Positions 54,198 through 64,000 of a stretch of 64,000 bases of DNA are shown here, piece after piece; within the stretch, counting starts at the first letter, position 1, and every line of letters begins with the position of its first letter. Under the pieces are notes generated by a model, which was not told where the DNA came from, did no database searches, and saw only the letters and a list, made by a program, of their open reading frames with translations. This stretch comes from Pseudevernia furfuracea (taxonomy: Eukaryota > Ascomycota > Lecanoromycetes > Lecanorales > Parmeliaceae): positions 930,001 to 994,000 of the forward strand of contig JAIUPT010000010.1 in NCBI GenBank assembly GCA_022315425.1, given 5' to 3'. Position numbers and translations under genes: made by a program.

Positions 54198-56983
54198 ATG
54201 CCCATGGACGAAGACACGCGACGGCTACCCGCCTTATTATTGATCAACCCTACCAATAACGAGGCTGCCACTGAGGCTGTCACTGCCACTGCCACTGCCA
54301 CTGCCACTGCCACCGCCAATGATACCAATGATACCCCCAGTAATGCTGCTGATGATGTCAACAAATCCAATAAAAATAAAAATGCCAATACGCTCAAAGC
54401 CGAGGAAAATGTCTCGCATGTCGATCAAGCCAACCATATCGTTGCTCCAACTCCTGGGACCGCCTCAGACTCATCCTCCAAACCCCAGAGACGCCGTAAC
54501 AAGCCAAGTCTAAGCTGCGAAACTTGCACTGTAAGCCATCATCAATACAAATGCTTTGGAAACAAACCACTGGAAAAAACGTTCCAAATAAATCTTGGTT
54601 CGAATAATAATAATCAGTCTACTTACCGTCTTCAGATAAAGAAAACAAAGGTCCGAAGACGCACAAATCCTCAACTTCTTCCTTTCTTATTCCTCGACTT
54701 ACATCTCTTCCAGTGTGACCGAGGAAGACCGATGTATTCAATACCTCACTCCTGAGAGCACTTTCCTCCTCAGACCACGCGTCGTCTGACTTCCTGGTTA
54801 GATGTTTTGCATGCGTTAAACGGCGATCCGAATGTCACTATTCCCATCTTGCCGATCTGATTGAGTTGCTCACTCAATCCTTGACTCGGGAAACATCTTC
54901 CTCTAACCTAAGATTAGGGAGTCACATCGTACCCTAGGCATCGATACGCCAAAGAAGAAGTCAAAGCCAAGCGGTGATACTGCGTCAAATCCTGCCCCTG
55001 TCGACGTCTGTTACCCTTGCTTTCCTACGCTGTCTCTCTATTTCGAATGAGACTGACTCACGCAGACACAGAATGGCGCTACCCACCCCACAGAACGACC
55101 ACTTTCAAGTTCGCCGACTGGGTTCTCTCCGATGCTACTCTCCAATGTTCCCTTCTCCCATCCTACAGCTTCCAACATCTTCAAAGCCGAACATCCCTTC
55201 AGGTAAATTCCGTGATTCCAGACTTGTAGTGCTGTCACTGACTTGAGCAAGCAACTACTGGACCCATCAAGGCGGGCTCAAGGAAGTCATCGGGGTTCTG
55301 CCGAGCAAAAACCAGGCAGATATGTAAGTTCCTCCTTCTGTTACCCTGTAACGAAGAAAGTGTCTCCACTTTAAAACGCAATTGGGAACATAGTTTTCTA
55401 CGCTTTCGTCTCTAAATAGCATCTTGGACTTCATTCAGCCCAAATTTGCTTCCCATTCTGTTCCCACGCCACTAAGTCGCCCTTGCGCCAGGAGGCGGCT
55501 AACCTGCTTTCAAGTCTGATTGCAAAATACTTCGATGTCATTGATCCTGTCTATCCGATGATCCACCGCGAGACCTTCCTACGAGACTACGACTTCTTTT
55601 GGTCGTTGGCGCCAGCGGAGCGTCCTTCTGTAGATGGCTCATTGGTCGCTCTCATATTCGTCATACTGGCAATGGGTACACAGTTTGTCACATTGCCGTC
55701 GTCTGACGATAAGGAGCAAACGGCTGAATTCTATGGTAATATACCAGCGCTAGTGCGAGAAGTACTGTAATTGATCCTGACCTGATTGAAAAGTTTCGGC
55801 ATCACACCAAGCGCTAAAAGTGTTCTCCTACCTCGGTCGTCCTTCGTTACGGGTCATTCAGACCATGGTTTTAATCAACTATTTCCTGATGAACGATAAT
55901 CACGCAGCGGATGCTTGGGCATTCGCAGGAATTCTTATCCGCCAGGCATATGCCTTAGGCCTGAATCGTGACCCGTCAATCATTGTTCCCCACGCTCACC
56001 CTTTCGAAAAGCAGCAGCGCCGCAAGGTGTGGCAAGCTGTGCTCTTCCAAGATACTTTCCTCACCGTCATACTGAAATTACCTCCTACAGCAACTCATAC
56101 CGACGTTAGAGTTGAGGACCTGGCTTTAGAAGTGGAAGAGTCGCTCACCGAGTCCGGTGCAACGGGTAAGCACCTTTTCTGCATTATTTCCGCCCTTTTC
56201 ACATCTCTGTTGGAGTCGAGACAAACTTGTTTGTGGAGCAGAAAATGTGTCTCCCCCGTCCAAACATGTCTGATTACTCAAAAATGCACCTGAAAGGAGA
56301 AACGCTAAATCGCAGATTGCTGTAGATGTCACATACATATCAAGCATGTGGAATCTTGCAAACATAGTACAGTCGACCCTTTGCACCCCGCGCTCTCTTT
56401 CGCGCCCGATATCGTCCTCGCCCACCCAACGCATCAGCCTGATCGCTTCGTTCCATCGCATCTACATGTCATTTCCAGCGCCTTTCCGCACGTTCACCGA
56501 AGCATCCATCTGCGACTTGGCACGCCGGAGCAAAAGGCTTGCAAGGCAAACTTTGTTTCTGACAAGCAATTACTTCCACTGTCTTATGCTAGTGTATGCC
56601 GACGAACATGAGCAACTAGATATCGATGTTCAAGGAACTTTAGACGCAGCTCATGAGGCCATCAATAGTTTCTTTTTGCTGCGCGCGCTGTTCGAGGACG
56701 AGGCCATGGTGTGGTATCATTTCCAACATCGGGCATTTTCAGAGGCGGTAAGCGCCTATCCGTCGTGCTGAGCGCGTGATCGATTACAGGTCCCAGACTG
56801 ATCTTGGAATATTAGCTGGTAATTGCGGAGCTGGTCAAAAACCAAAGTGACAAGCTAGCAATGAATCCGATCAGAATGAGAGCCAAGAATGACGTTCTAA
56901 GGATGATCGGAATCCTACAGCTAAGCAGTGGCATAGATGTCGTGGCTAGGACACGAGTTTCTGTGCTGAGCAAGTATTTGTGA
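54198..56983 (+). CDS. Zn2Cys6 transcription factor with fungal-specific regulatory domain
   Basis: Nuclear DNA-binding regulator. Eleven exons: 54198-54530, 54636-54650, 54714-54733, 54802-54864, 54918-55005, 55066-55202, 55252-55323, 55515-55735, 55794-56165, 56326-56747, 56816-56983; phases close to 636 aa. Exon 1 encodes an ACTGCC-repeat (Thr-Ala) linker and RRRNKPSLSCETCT. The zinc cluster is assembled from exons 1-4: SCETCT|IKKTK|CDRGRPI|CFACVKRRSEC, spacing C-x2-C-x6-C-x6-C-x2-C-x6-C, canonical. Then DLIE|ESHRTLGIDTPKKK and FSNYWTHQGGLKEVIGVLPSKNQADI lead to the fungal-trans region (LIAKYFDVIDPVYPMIHRETF; ASHQALKVFSYLGRPSL; DLARRSKRLARQTLFLTSNY). Target genes unknown; no neighbouring pathway cluster hints at one. 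Confidence 0.87.
54281..54315. repeat. Coding hexanucleotide repeat (ACTGCC)n
   Basis: Five to six copies of ACTGCC within exon 1 of the transcription factor, encoding alternating Thr-Ala. Confidence 0.9.
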
Positions 56984-57158
56984 AGGTTTACGGAAGCGAC
57001 TTACTCTTCCCACTGATGGTCGACACGCACAAAAGCATAATATCCAGATTTTCGTTACGAAGCTTATGCGAGGACACCGAAGACATGTTAAATTTCGTTG
57101 ACTTCAACACCCTCCTGCCCTTATATAGAGAGACCCAATGTATGCCAATATGCATAAA

Positions 57159-59644
57159 TCATACATCCTTCGACTTATTCCCTGCCGAAACACCAATCTC
57201 TTGTTTCCGCATATATCGATTTAAACTTTCACAGAGTCGATCAAGCACCCACTCACTTTCGGTCGAGTCTGCCAACATTGGGCTATCCTCCCCAATCCAA
57301 TCCCATTCCGCGATGCCCTGTTCCTCTTCTGCCAATTCGATCTCTTCTTTCGACAGCCTGGAGAAGCGTATGAGCCGCGTATACTCAGCCCATTCCTCGT
57401 AGCAATACCGGCGAGGCGGGTCATCTTTGAGGTGATTCGCTGTATGCCGTATTGCTATCGCGAGTTTCCCAGCTAGAGCTTGATTATCAAGATTGTCTAA
57501 CTCGCTGACTTGCTCCATCGTAGGTGCTGGGTCCATCTCATCCTCCTCTGGACCAACGGGCATACCTGCAGCCAGGCGTCGCCTCTCTGCAGCTTTCTGC
57601 GATTTTTTCTGCAACCAGAGCAGCAGCCATGGGTATTTCTCGAGTAGTTCGCGCCATAAGCCCGCCTTCGGTAAAACGGTCCAGTCGGCCAGCTTGAAGG
57701 TGCCGCGTTTAAAACTGGCGATGACAGTGTCGCCCATGTCAGAAATCAGGATAGTCATGGTTGGGACGGCGATAAGGGACCAGACAATAAATAATGGCTT
57801 TCCAGCATTACTTTTGGGACTCAGGTCTCCGTAGCCAATGGTGAGAAGGGAGACATAACAGAAGTAAAGAGCCTGAAAATAGCTCAGACCTTGGGACTTC
57901 GATTCCGCGGCCCAGAAGCCGACAGCGCCTACGCACCAGAGGAGTCCAACTGCATGAAAATAAGCCTTCGGGCGCACATGAAGGAAAGCGGACGGGATCG
58001 TTGCCTGGCCTTAGCGACAATGGGACCAGGACTTACATGCTATGAAGGACATGGTCAAGGCAGAATACCGCTTGAATTTGTGAGTATCATACTGAATTTT
58101 CCTCATTGCATCAAATCGATCCTTTTCTTGCTTCATCAACAGGATTTTAGGTTGCCTCGTACTAACTCGTCTTAAGACCCTCAAGCTGGCAGTCACAGGA
58201 CCAACCTTTGAAATATTTTGATAGGATTCGTGAGGGGCTGGGGTGACCGCCTTTTCTACATCGAAGTCGACCGTACGCCTTGTAAGATCAAAAGGCTCGG
58301 AAATTGGAACTGGCTTTTTGCGGTGAAGTTTGGCCAATGCAAGTGCCTTTAGATTTTCATATTCGAAGTCGGTAGTTGCCGTCCGTTGCAACGTATGCGT
58401 TCTCTGCTTCTCGACGTGCGACTTAACGACATGGGTTGATCCGAGTTCTTGGGCGAACCCTCGGATACTGGATACCATCAAACCCAGGATAATGATACCG
58501 CCAACCTAATAAAGAGAGTTTTAGATACTGCTGTTGCAGACAACCAATAGACAAGGTTGCTTACCGAATATGGGAAAACTAGGCCTCTTCCGACGTCATT
58601 TGTAGGGTAGAAATCACCAAATCCAACTGTTAGAACCGTAACATCACAGAAATACAGCTGGCGCCATTAGTCCAAAAAGGACTTTGGAATTGGGGAGGAG
58701 AGACCGACCGAATCCACAAAAGACCAACCCTCCGCTTTGGCGAACACGGCAGCGCCTCCGGCAAGCCAACAAAAGAACATCATAGTTTGAAGTATCAAGT
58801 TTCGCTGGTCATCGGACAATTCAAAATGCTGAGGATAGTGACCAAGAAAGTACCCCAACATATTCAACATCAGGATCATCGATGAGACAAGGTAAAGAAT
58901 GGCAGCAATGACGGCGTGCCAGAAGCCTTGGCTATAGGTCTGCTCTGGTCGGTGGGGAGGCACGTACTCGTCCATAGATGCGGTGATAGTGATGAGCTAG
59001 CGTTGTTAGTCAGTCAGATACCTCATTGATACCAGATGTCAGGACTGCATATAGACAGCACACGACGAATGACATAGAGAAAGTATCGTTGTATGGGCGC
59101 AATGGCAAAAGGCGACGGGATAACAATAGAATGGATATAGCATATGCAAGTACAGTGGAGAAAAGTGACGTACAATTCCTGTTGCAAAGTACCAAAGGAT
59201 AATGGTGACGGGCAAAGCCACTATATAGCGTATCCGCCGGGTGAAATTGAAGAGAAGAAAGATGTTGCCAACGAAACCACAGGCCAGAGAGGCGCCATTG
59301 AGTCCGAGACACCATCTGGGGTCTGGAAAGCCAGTTGAATCTGCATCGATGCCTGGATTGGCTGGGTCGTAGTTGTTCCTCCATGATGTGACCAGTGCCG
59401 CAATGGACATGACATTGGCGAGGGGTCCAGTGGTAGCAGCGAGGAGGGGTATGGCTGTGGAGCAGAACCACCAGTCCTGAGGCTGATCATCGTCGTCGGG
59501 CCTGAGATGAAACTTCCATTTCTGCTTCCCAGGTGTTTGTGTTTGTGTTTCTGGCGCAGGGGGCTGGGTTCTAGCGCGCTGCAATATGCTTGTGGAAGAG
59601 TCTGTTGTATCTGAAGTCCCGGGAGGTGAGTCGCCGCTGCCCAT
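57159..59644 (-). CDS. TOK1: Two-pore-domain outward-rectifier potassium channel, TOK type
   Basis: Plasma-membrane K+ channel of the fungal TOK family (8 TM, 2 pores). Five exons: 59644-59174, 58996-58709, 58657-58565, 58505-58037, 57949-57159; introns 177, 51, 59, 87 nt; 703 aa. N-terminal four-TM block (IPLLAATTGPLANVMSIAAL; LNGASLACGFVGNIFLLFNF; IVALPVTIILWYFATGI|LITITASM). The first pore is in exon 3: DVTVLTVGFGDFYPT. A long cytosolic linker lies between TM6 and TM7 (residues about 300-425). The second pore is SLLTIGYGDLSPKSNAGKPL. C-terminus is an acidic cytosolic tail of about 170 residues. Both filters are intact. Convergent with the transcription factor, 175 bases between stops. Confidence 0.93.
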
Positions 59645-60397
59645 GTCGATTTATTATGAAGGAGATGCTATATGAACCATGATCCTGGGACCTTATTTCC
59701 TAACGGGCGACAAAGGGAGGGAAAGAGGCAAATGGCAATCGGTCATTATTGTCGGCGCAACACGACGAGGTGGTGTAGTATTTATATGGCTGCTCTTTTT
59801 GCGCAGGCTGTGTATAGGAGGAGGGAGAGGAGGAGGAGCTATGAATGATTTTGTTGCATTAAAGACGAATCTCCGAGGAAGATTCATTGTTCCTCAATAA
59901 AATACCCCTCGTAGCGAATAGCTGCGGCCTTTTATTACGGTAGATACTAGATTTACGATCCCTAGACGGTTTCTCTGAGGTAATCTTGAGGAACCCCCCT
60001 TCGGACCATCCTTATTGGGCATCCTAATGCGATAAGTAAGCGAGGTATGGGCAGATAAGTTTTGATAACAGTATTCTCGTTAAAGTACAGTATACTGAGC
60101 CCCCGCCACATACGTCGGCAGCATACGATGACAGTGGCATAGAGTAGCGTGCCAGGAATCGCCCCCTGTTCAGCACAAGAGCACCAAATCTATCCCTACA
60201 CTCCGGGGACTACCTTACAAGTTACTAGTGCTAGTTCACAGGGAGAATATCCCAACCGACATGATAGGGCCCGAGAAAGGAATCTGTAATGTTACCCGTA
60301 GATCCAGATACCTATCTCTTTCTCGCCTGTCTATCGAGTCTTTAATCCCCAAAGCTTACTCTTCCTCCCCCCTTTTTGCAGTCAGCACTCAGCAGCA
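59645..60397. promoter_or_regulatory. Divergent promoter of TOK1 and the TatD-like gene
   Basis: 753 bases. A short G/A-rich run (GGAGGAGGGAGAGGAGGAGG near 59816) and CT-rich text just before ATG 60398 (about 60360-60378). Small open frames have no domain. Confidence 0.5.
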
Positions 60398-61621
60398 ATG
60401 ATGGGGCCCAAGGAGGGTTCCGAAGCTGAACCTTTTCCGTGGCACTTGGGAGCATTTGATGCACACTGTCATCCTACCGATACTGTCGCTTCGCTCGACA
60501 GTATTGCGAATATGAAGACTAGAGCATTGACTATCATGGCTACCAGGGGACAAGATCAGAGGTTAGTAGCAGACTTTGCCGACAAGCTGGCAATCACCGA
60601 TGACGCAATCCAAGCCCTTGAATCTACAAGCGGCAGTGAGAAATCAAGAGGTTACATTATCCCTGCATTCGGTTGGCATCCATGGTTTTCTTATCAAATT
60701 TTCGTTGATGAGACAGACGGAGTCCCTAATAAGTTCAGTCACTACCGGATGGCCATCTCGCCCACACCAGAAAATGATGAGTTTATTGCTTCACTCCCTG
60801 ATCCTCGACCACTATCCAGTCTACTTGATCAGACTCGCGGTTACCTCGAAAGGTATCCGTACGCGATCGTGGGCGAAATTGGACTCGATCGTGCTTTCCG
60901 TATCCCTGAAAATGAAACGGCAGACAACGGATATGAGAGGGATCCAGCTTTGACGCCAGGTGGAAGGGAGGGCCGACGGTTGTCACCTTACCGTGTTGAT
61001 ATGCAGCATCAACGGAAAATCTTGAAGGCGCAACTCACTATTGCAGGGGAAATGCAAAGAGCCGTTTCTGTCCATGGTGTAGCTGCGCATGGAGTAGTCT
61101 TCGAGACTCTGAAAGAAACCTGGCGTGGACACGAGAGACGAACTATGAGCAGGCGCGAAAGGAAGCGAAGAGCAAGTTTGGATGCAGCACACCAAGTGGA
61201 AGAAAAGCCTGAAGCAGATGAACAGAGTTCAGAATCAGATGACCCAAAGCCTTTTCCTCCCCGAATCTGTCTCCATTCCTACTCTGGGCCCGCAGATACT
61301 CTGAGACAGTACCTTCACCCATCAGTACCTGCAATCATATTTTTCTCCTTTTCTCGTCTGGTCAATTTTTCTTCTACCTCAAGCAAGGCCGTTGCTGCGA
61401 TCCAAGGCGTGCCTGATGACAGAATACTCGCCGAAAGTGACCTTCATGCTGCCGGAGCGAAGATGGATGACTTATTGGAGGACATTGTTCGAAAAATCTG
61501 TCAAATCAAGGGTTGGACGTTGGAGAAAGGCGTGAAGCAATTACGGGCGAATTGGGTGCACTACATATTCGGAAAGAAATTAGGAAATGAGGATGGTGCC
61601 GGAGGAGCTGAGATCATTTGA
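60398..61621 (+). CDS. TatD-family metallohydrolase, Cut9-interacting Scn1-like
   Basis: TIM-barrel metal-dependent hydrolase; the fungal subgroup includes S. pombe Scn1, found as a partner of the APC/C subunit Cut9. Single exon, 407 aa. Metal ligands: FDAHCHP (residues 20-26, HxH), AIVGEIGLDRAFR (Glu), AVSVHGVAAHGV (His), ICLHSYSG (His), and ILAESDLHAAGA (Asp). A ~40-residue Arg/Glu/Ser-rich insert (RRTMSRRERKRRASLD) sits before the last barrel strands. Catalytic activity for the subgroup is not established; I infer nuclease-fold only. A second Met directly follows the first. Confidence 0.88.
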   Translation: MMGPKEGSEAEPFPWHLGAFDAHCHPTDTVASLDSIANMKTRALTIMATRGQDQRLVADFADKLAITDDAIQALESTSGSEKSRGYIIPAFGWHPWFSYQIFVDETDGVPNKFSHYRMAISPTPENDEFIASLPDPRPLSSLLDQTRGYLERYPYAIVGEIGLDRAFRIPENETADNGYERDPALTPGGREGRRLSPYRVDMQHQRKILKAQLTIAGEMQRAVSVHGVAAHGVVFETLKETWRGHERRTMSRRERKRRASLDAAHQVEEKPEADEQSSESDDPKPFPPRICLHSYSGPADTLRQYLHPSVPAIIFFSFSRLVNFSSTSSKAVAAIQGVPDDRILAESDLHAAGAKMDDLLEDIVRKICQIKGWTLEKGVKQLRANWVHYIFGKKLGNEDGAGGAEII

Positions 61622-62526
61622 CAGATGATACTGGTAACACGTTCTGCTGCAAGCTTTCATTTTGTCTGGCCAAGGGCAAATCTACCGGGACTGCCAGGGC
61701 TCAAAAGTCTTTCAAAGTTTCATAGAAACTGAGAATATCCCTATAAGCAGGTCGAATACTGTGATCCTATAATCCCGAGTGTCTACCGACCAGGCGTTAA
61801 GAAATGACAGATCGCTCTGGCAATGAGAGGGTGTTAGCGAGCAAATGCCAAGGCCTTTTCTTGGGTGCAGAAGTTCTGGATGCAGAATAAAACCTTGAGG
61901 GAATGCGGCTGCTGCACGTCACGAAGCTCATGACGATATGTTGGATGGTCAAGAGACTAGGAATATGTCCCAATCACGGTACCAAGGCCCCCAACGCGTC
62001 ATTGATGATTGACCAACCATCAATGCAGGCTCTTATTCTAGACCATAGAAATGCTGTTCTCTACGCGCTTACGAGAACATGGCGCCAAGAGCGGAGGGAA
62101 ATTATCATTCACCAGATATGTGATATTTTTCTTCGTCCGGTGCCGCTTCTTGCTAAGAAATTGATTCGTCTCAGTGCCTATTTTTCGAAAATCATGTTTG
62201 TAGAAACGACGGCATCGCTTACTATGCCCTGACCCCCGTTATAGAGACGAAGGCCTCTAGTTGCCCAAACATCCATGCCAATAGGATTCTGAAAAGCCAA
62301 TCGACTGATGATAATTTGGCGGGTTTTTCATGTAATCTTCAATTACGCCGTTGTCTAGGTCAAGGACTAAGGACCTCGTCCCTCGGGCGTCCAACGAATC
62401 CCGCCAGGATAGTTTATTCAGTCCAGATGTACGATCTCAATCCCTTGCTGCTTCGTCCTAACCACTGGAATTAGATGATTCAAGGCAATTGCATTTACAG
62501 AGGCGTCTTCGCCCTCCATTGTAGAC
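61622..62526. other. Intergenic
   Basis: 905 bases between two convergent stops. The + strand frame 61903-62232 shows no family features. No RNA gene or repeat recognised. Confidence 0.5.
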
Positions 62527-63291
62527 TTACAGTGATTTCATATCTTGCTTTCGCTCTTCGAAAGCCTGCTCTATCAAGATGCGATCCAGTCCGGGCATTT
62601 TCTTGGAGAGACCAATCCGACGCAGCTCGTAATTCGGATCCTTCCTTTTTACTGCTTCTTCGATCTCCATCTGACTGATGCGAAACTGACGACTAGCTTC
62701 TGACTCGACTTCAAGCTGCTCTGCGTTGAGCCCGTCCTCACAAATTTGGGAAGCTGAATCCGTATCTCTTTTACGCTTTCGAGATTTTCTATCTCCCTTC
62801 TCTGGAGACTTGACGTGTTCTAAGATTTCGCCCGCTTGAAGTCTGGCAGCCTTGACCCGTTTTACTATGGAGTTGGGCTTCAATCTCCCTCCGCTTAGAA
62901 TATTGATTTGCTTTGGGCTCCAATGAGCTATTATCTGCAGTAGAAGCGGTCCCCACTGGACAAAGATTTCGAAGTCAGCGATGGGATACCAAGAAAGCAT
63001 TCCGAGTCTCGAAACATTGCTTGACTCAAGGCTCAAAAATCGGTCCGATAGAGTAATACGGGTCCAAGAAATACATACGAGATGATTGGGCCATTGCTTG
63101 ATGATGTCTTCAGTCTGGATGCCCTCGGGCAAAGGCTCGTTGATTGCTGGAAAGCCAGGAATCTGGACTCTCCGTAACTGCTGATACTTCGAGATGGTCT
63201 CAGCCGTGGGTAATGTGATTTTGGTGCCCGTTTCATGAAGGGTTTGTCGCATGCTCCATCCTGAGCTCTTGGAGACCTGCGCTGTAACCAT
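62527..63291 (-). CDS. Unrecognised fungal protein, ~213 aa
   Basis: Exons 63291-63079 and 62955-62527. I do not recognise a family. Start is the first ATG (63291); the frame is open to 63321 but begins with TTG. The spliced protein is helical and hydrophilic: IPGFPAINEPLPEGIQTEDI, then WPNHL|WGPLLLQIIAHWSPKQ, a basic patch (RKSRKRKRDTD, about residue 137) that looks like a nuclear localisation signal, and a charged C-terminus (RRIGLSKKMPGLDRILIEQA). The 123-nt intron is stop-free and a multiple of three, so unspliced mRNA would add 41 residues. Donor GTATGT, a GCTGAC branch site and the CAG acceptor argue for removal. Confidence 0.65.
   Translation of the reverse strand: MVTAQVSKSSGWSMRQTLHETGTKITLPTAETISKYQQLRRVQIPGFPAINEPLPEGIQTEDIIKQWPNHLVCISWTRITLSDRFLSLESSNVSRLGMLSWYPIADFEIFVQWGPLLLQIIAHWSPKQINILSGGRLKPNSIVKRVKAARLQAGEILEHVKSPEKGDRKSRKRKRDTDSASQICEDGLNAEQLEVESEASRQFRISQMEIEEAVKRKDPNYELRRIGLSKKMPGLDRILIEQAFEERKQDMKSL
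62956..63078 (-). repeat. Possible introner-like intron (weak member)
   Basis: 123-nt intron with CCTTGAGTCAAGCAATGTTTCG and CGCTGACTTC on the sense strand, resembling pieces of the plaA and IRC3 introns but rearranged. Confidence 0.4.
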
Positions 63292-63500
63292 GATCGTCGA
63301 GAAATTGGAGATTACTGTCAAGAGGACGCTTTAGATGATGTGACTTTGGTGTTAATTATGATGGAACGTGGTCGAGGGTTTTCTGGGAATGATCGCAAAT
63401 TAACGTGACACGGAGGAGCTGTGTTGTATGAAACTCATGTTTCAATTCACTGGGAGGTGGCGAGAACCACATATCACTTTGACACAACAATCATTCAAAC

Positions 63501-64000
63501 ATGTCGGCTTCGTCTCAGAGCTTGTAGAGCATTAGAGTGAATGTGAGATGCTTCGAGATTAAAAGTCTTGTAACAATGGTGACCGACCAGAAATTGACGA
63601 CGATAGCTTGAAGAAAAAGAGTAAGACTCTCTCTGAGATAGATCTAGCTGTCAGCCATCCACTGTGGACAATACAGAAAATTTTATGTTTTCGACGATAT
63701 GCACTCTATGAACAGAGCTTTCTGTTCTTCCACATCGATTATGCTCTAGTGAACACAAAGGGTTTGGCTTCGAAAAGGCACACTTCAAACGTAACTAGTT
63801 GGCAGATGCGAGACCTTTCAGAGGAACCAAAGCTCGAGAAAGCAAATCAATGGGCAGCTGAAAGTATCAAAAGCCTTAACGAATGGCTGATGGCGGTCTA
63901 TACAGCAAGACGAACTACCAACATTTTGCGCTAAGCTATGCAATGACCTGGTTTAGTGATAGCACAAATGATAGCAAACTAGATGAAGCCTTCTGCTTAT
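63501..64000 (+). other. Possible 5' end of a gene leaving the window
   Basis: An ATG at 63501 (MSASSQS...) lies 210 bases from the divergent hypothetical gene, and the downstream + strand frame 63563-63934 is open (EIDDDSLKKKSKTL..., ANQWAAESIKSLNEWLMAVY). A GTAAGA donor near 63620 suggests an intron. I could not find a phase-consistent splice model or a family, so the coding status is uncertain. Confidence 0.3.

Noticed and set aside
54802..55515. Transcription-factor locus as a pseudogene (in-frame TAG at 54935 and apparent frame changes)
   Set aside because: Introns at 54865-54917, 55006-55065, 55203-55251 and 55324-55514, each with branch and acceptor signals, remove the stop and restore family-like sequence with all phases closing.
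61903..62232. + strand ORF of 109 codons
   Set aside because: No family features; lies between convergent genes in sequence without supporting signals.

Overview
The window is nuclear DNA of a filamentous ascomycete (Pezizomycotina). The evidence is the gene set, which includes fungal-type orthologues such as UvsD/ATRIP, a TOK-type potassium channel, a fungal cPLA2 and a Zn2Cys6 regulator. Most introns are short (46-90 nt) GT-AG introns with CTRAC-like branch points, genes lie densely on both strands, and no operon logic is visible. I cannot place the order from sequence alone. All exon models are mine: I spliced them by hand so that the phases close and the family motifs are restored.

Left third (1-24.5 kb): 3' half of PMS1 (mismatch repair), a repeat-rich membrane protein, mitochondrial ARH1 (ferredoxin reductase), an L-2-hydroxyglutarate dehydrogenase-like FAD enzyme, a ribosomal-L1-fold ribosome-biogenesis factor, palmitoyl-protein thioesterase, a 770-bp foldback/MITE-like transposon full of G-rich minisatellite, the CTDK-I cyclin CTK2, CDP-diacylglycerol synthase CDS1, the ATR partner UvsD/ATRIP, Mediator MED21 and a nine-exon cytosolic phospholipase A2.

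Middle (24.5-47 kb): EXO70, a SNF2/RING ATPase of the RAD5/HLTF type, type II PI 4-kinase LSB6, kinetochore SPC24, mitochondrial fission FIS1, a RING-H2 ubiquitin ligase, GPI inositol-deacylase BST1 and the mitochondrial helicase IRC3.

Right third (47-64 kb): RRN5-like Pol I factor, Swi3/Rsc8-like chromatin remodeller subunit, ETF alpha, an 11-exon Zn2Cys6 transcription factor, TOK1-like K+ channel, a TatD/Scn1-like metallohydrolase, one unrecognised gene, and perhaps the start of another at the right edge.

This is an ordinary housekeeping region, not a gene cluster. Several neighbours are divergent pairs sharing short intergenic regions (plaA/EXO70, SPC24/FIS1, IRC3/RRN5, RSC8-like/ETFA). 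The most interesting signals are non-genic: a set of related long introns (introner-like elements) in the cPLA2 and IRC3 genes, the foldback element with 50-bp inverted ends, micro-exons that split catalytic or zinc motifs, and a probable GC-AG intron.
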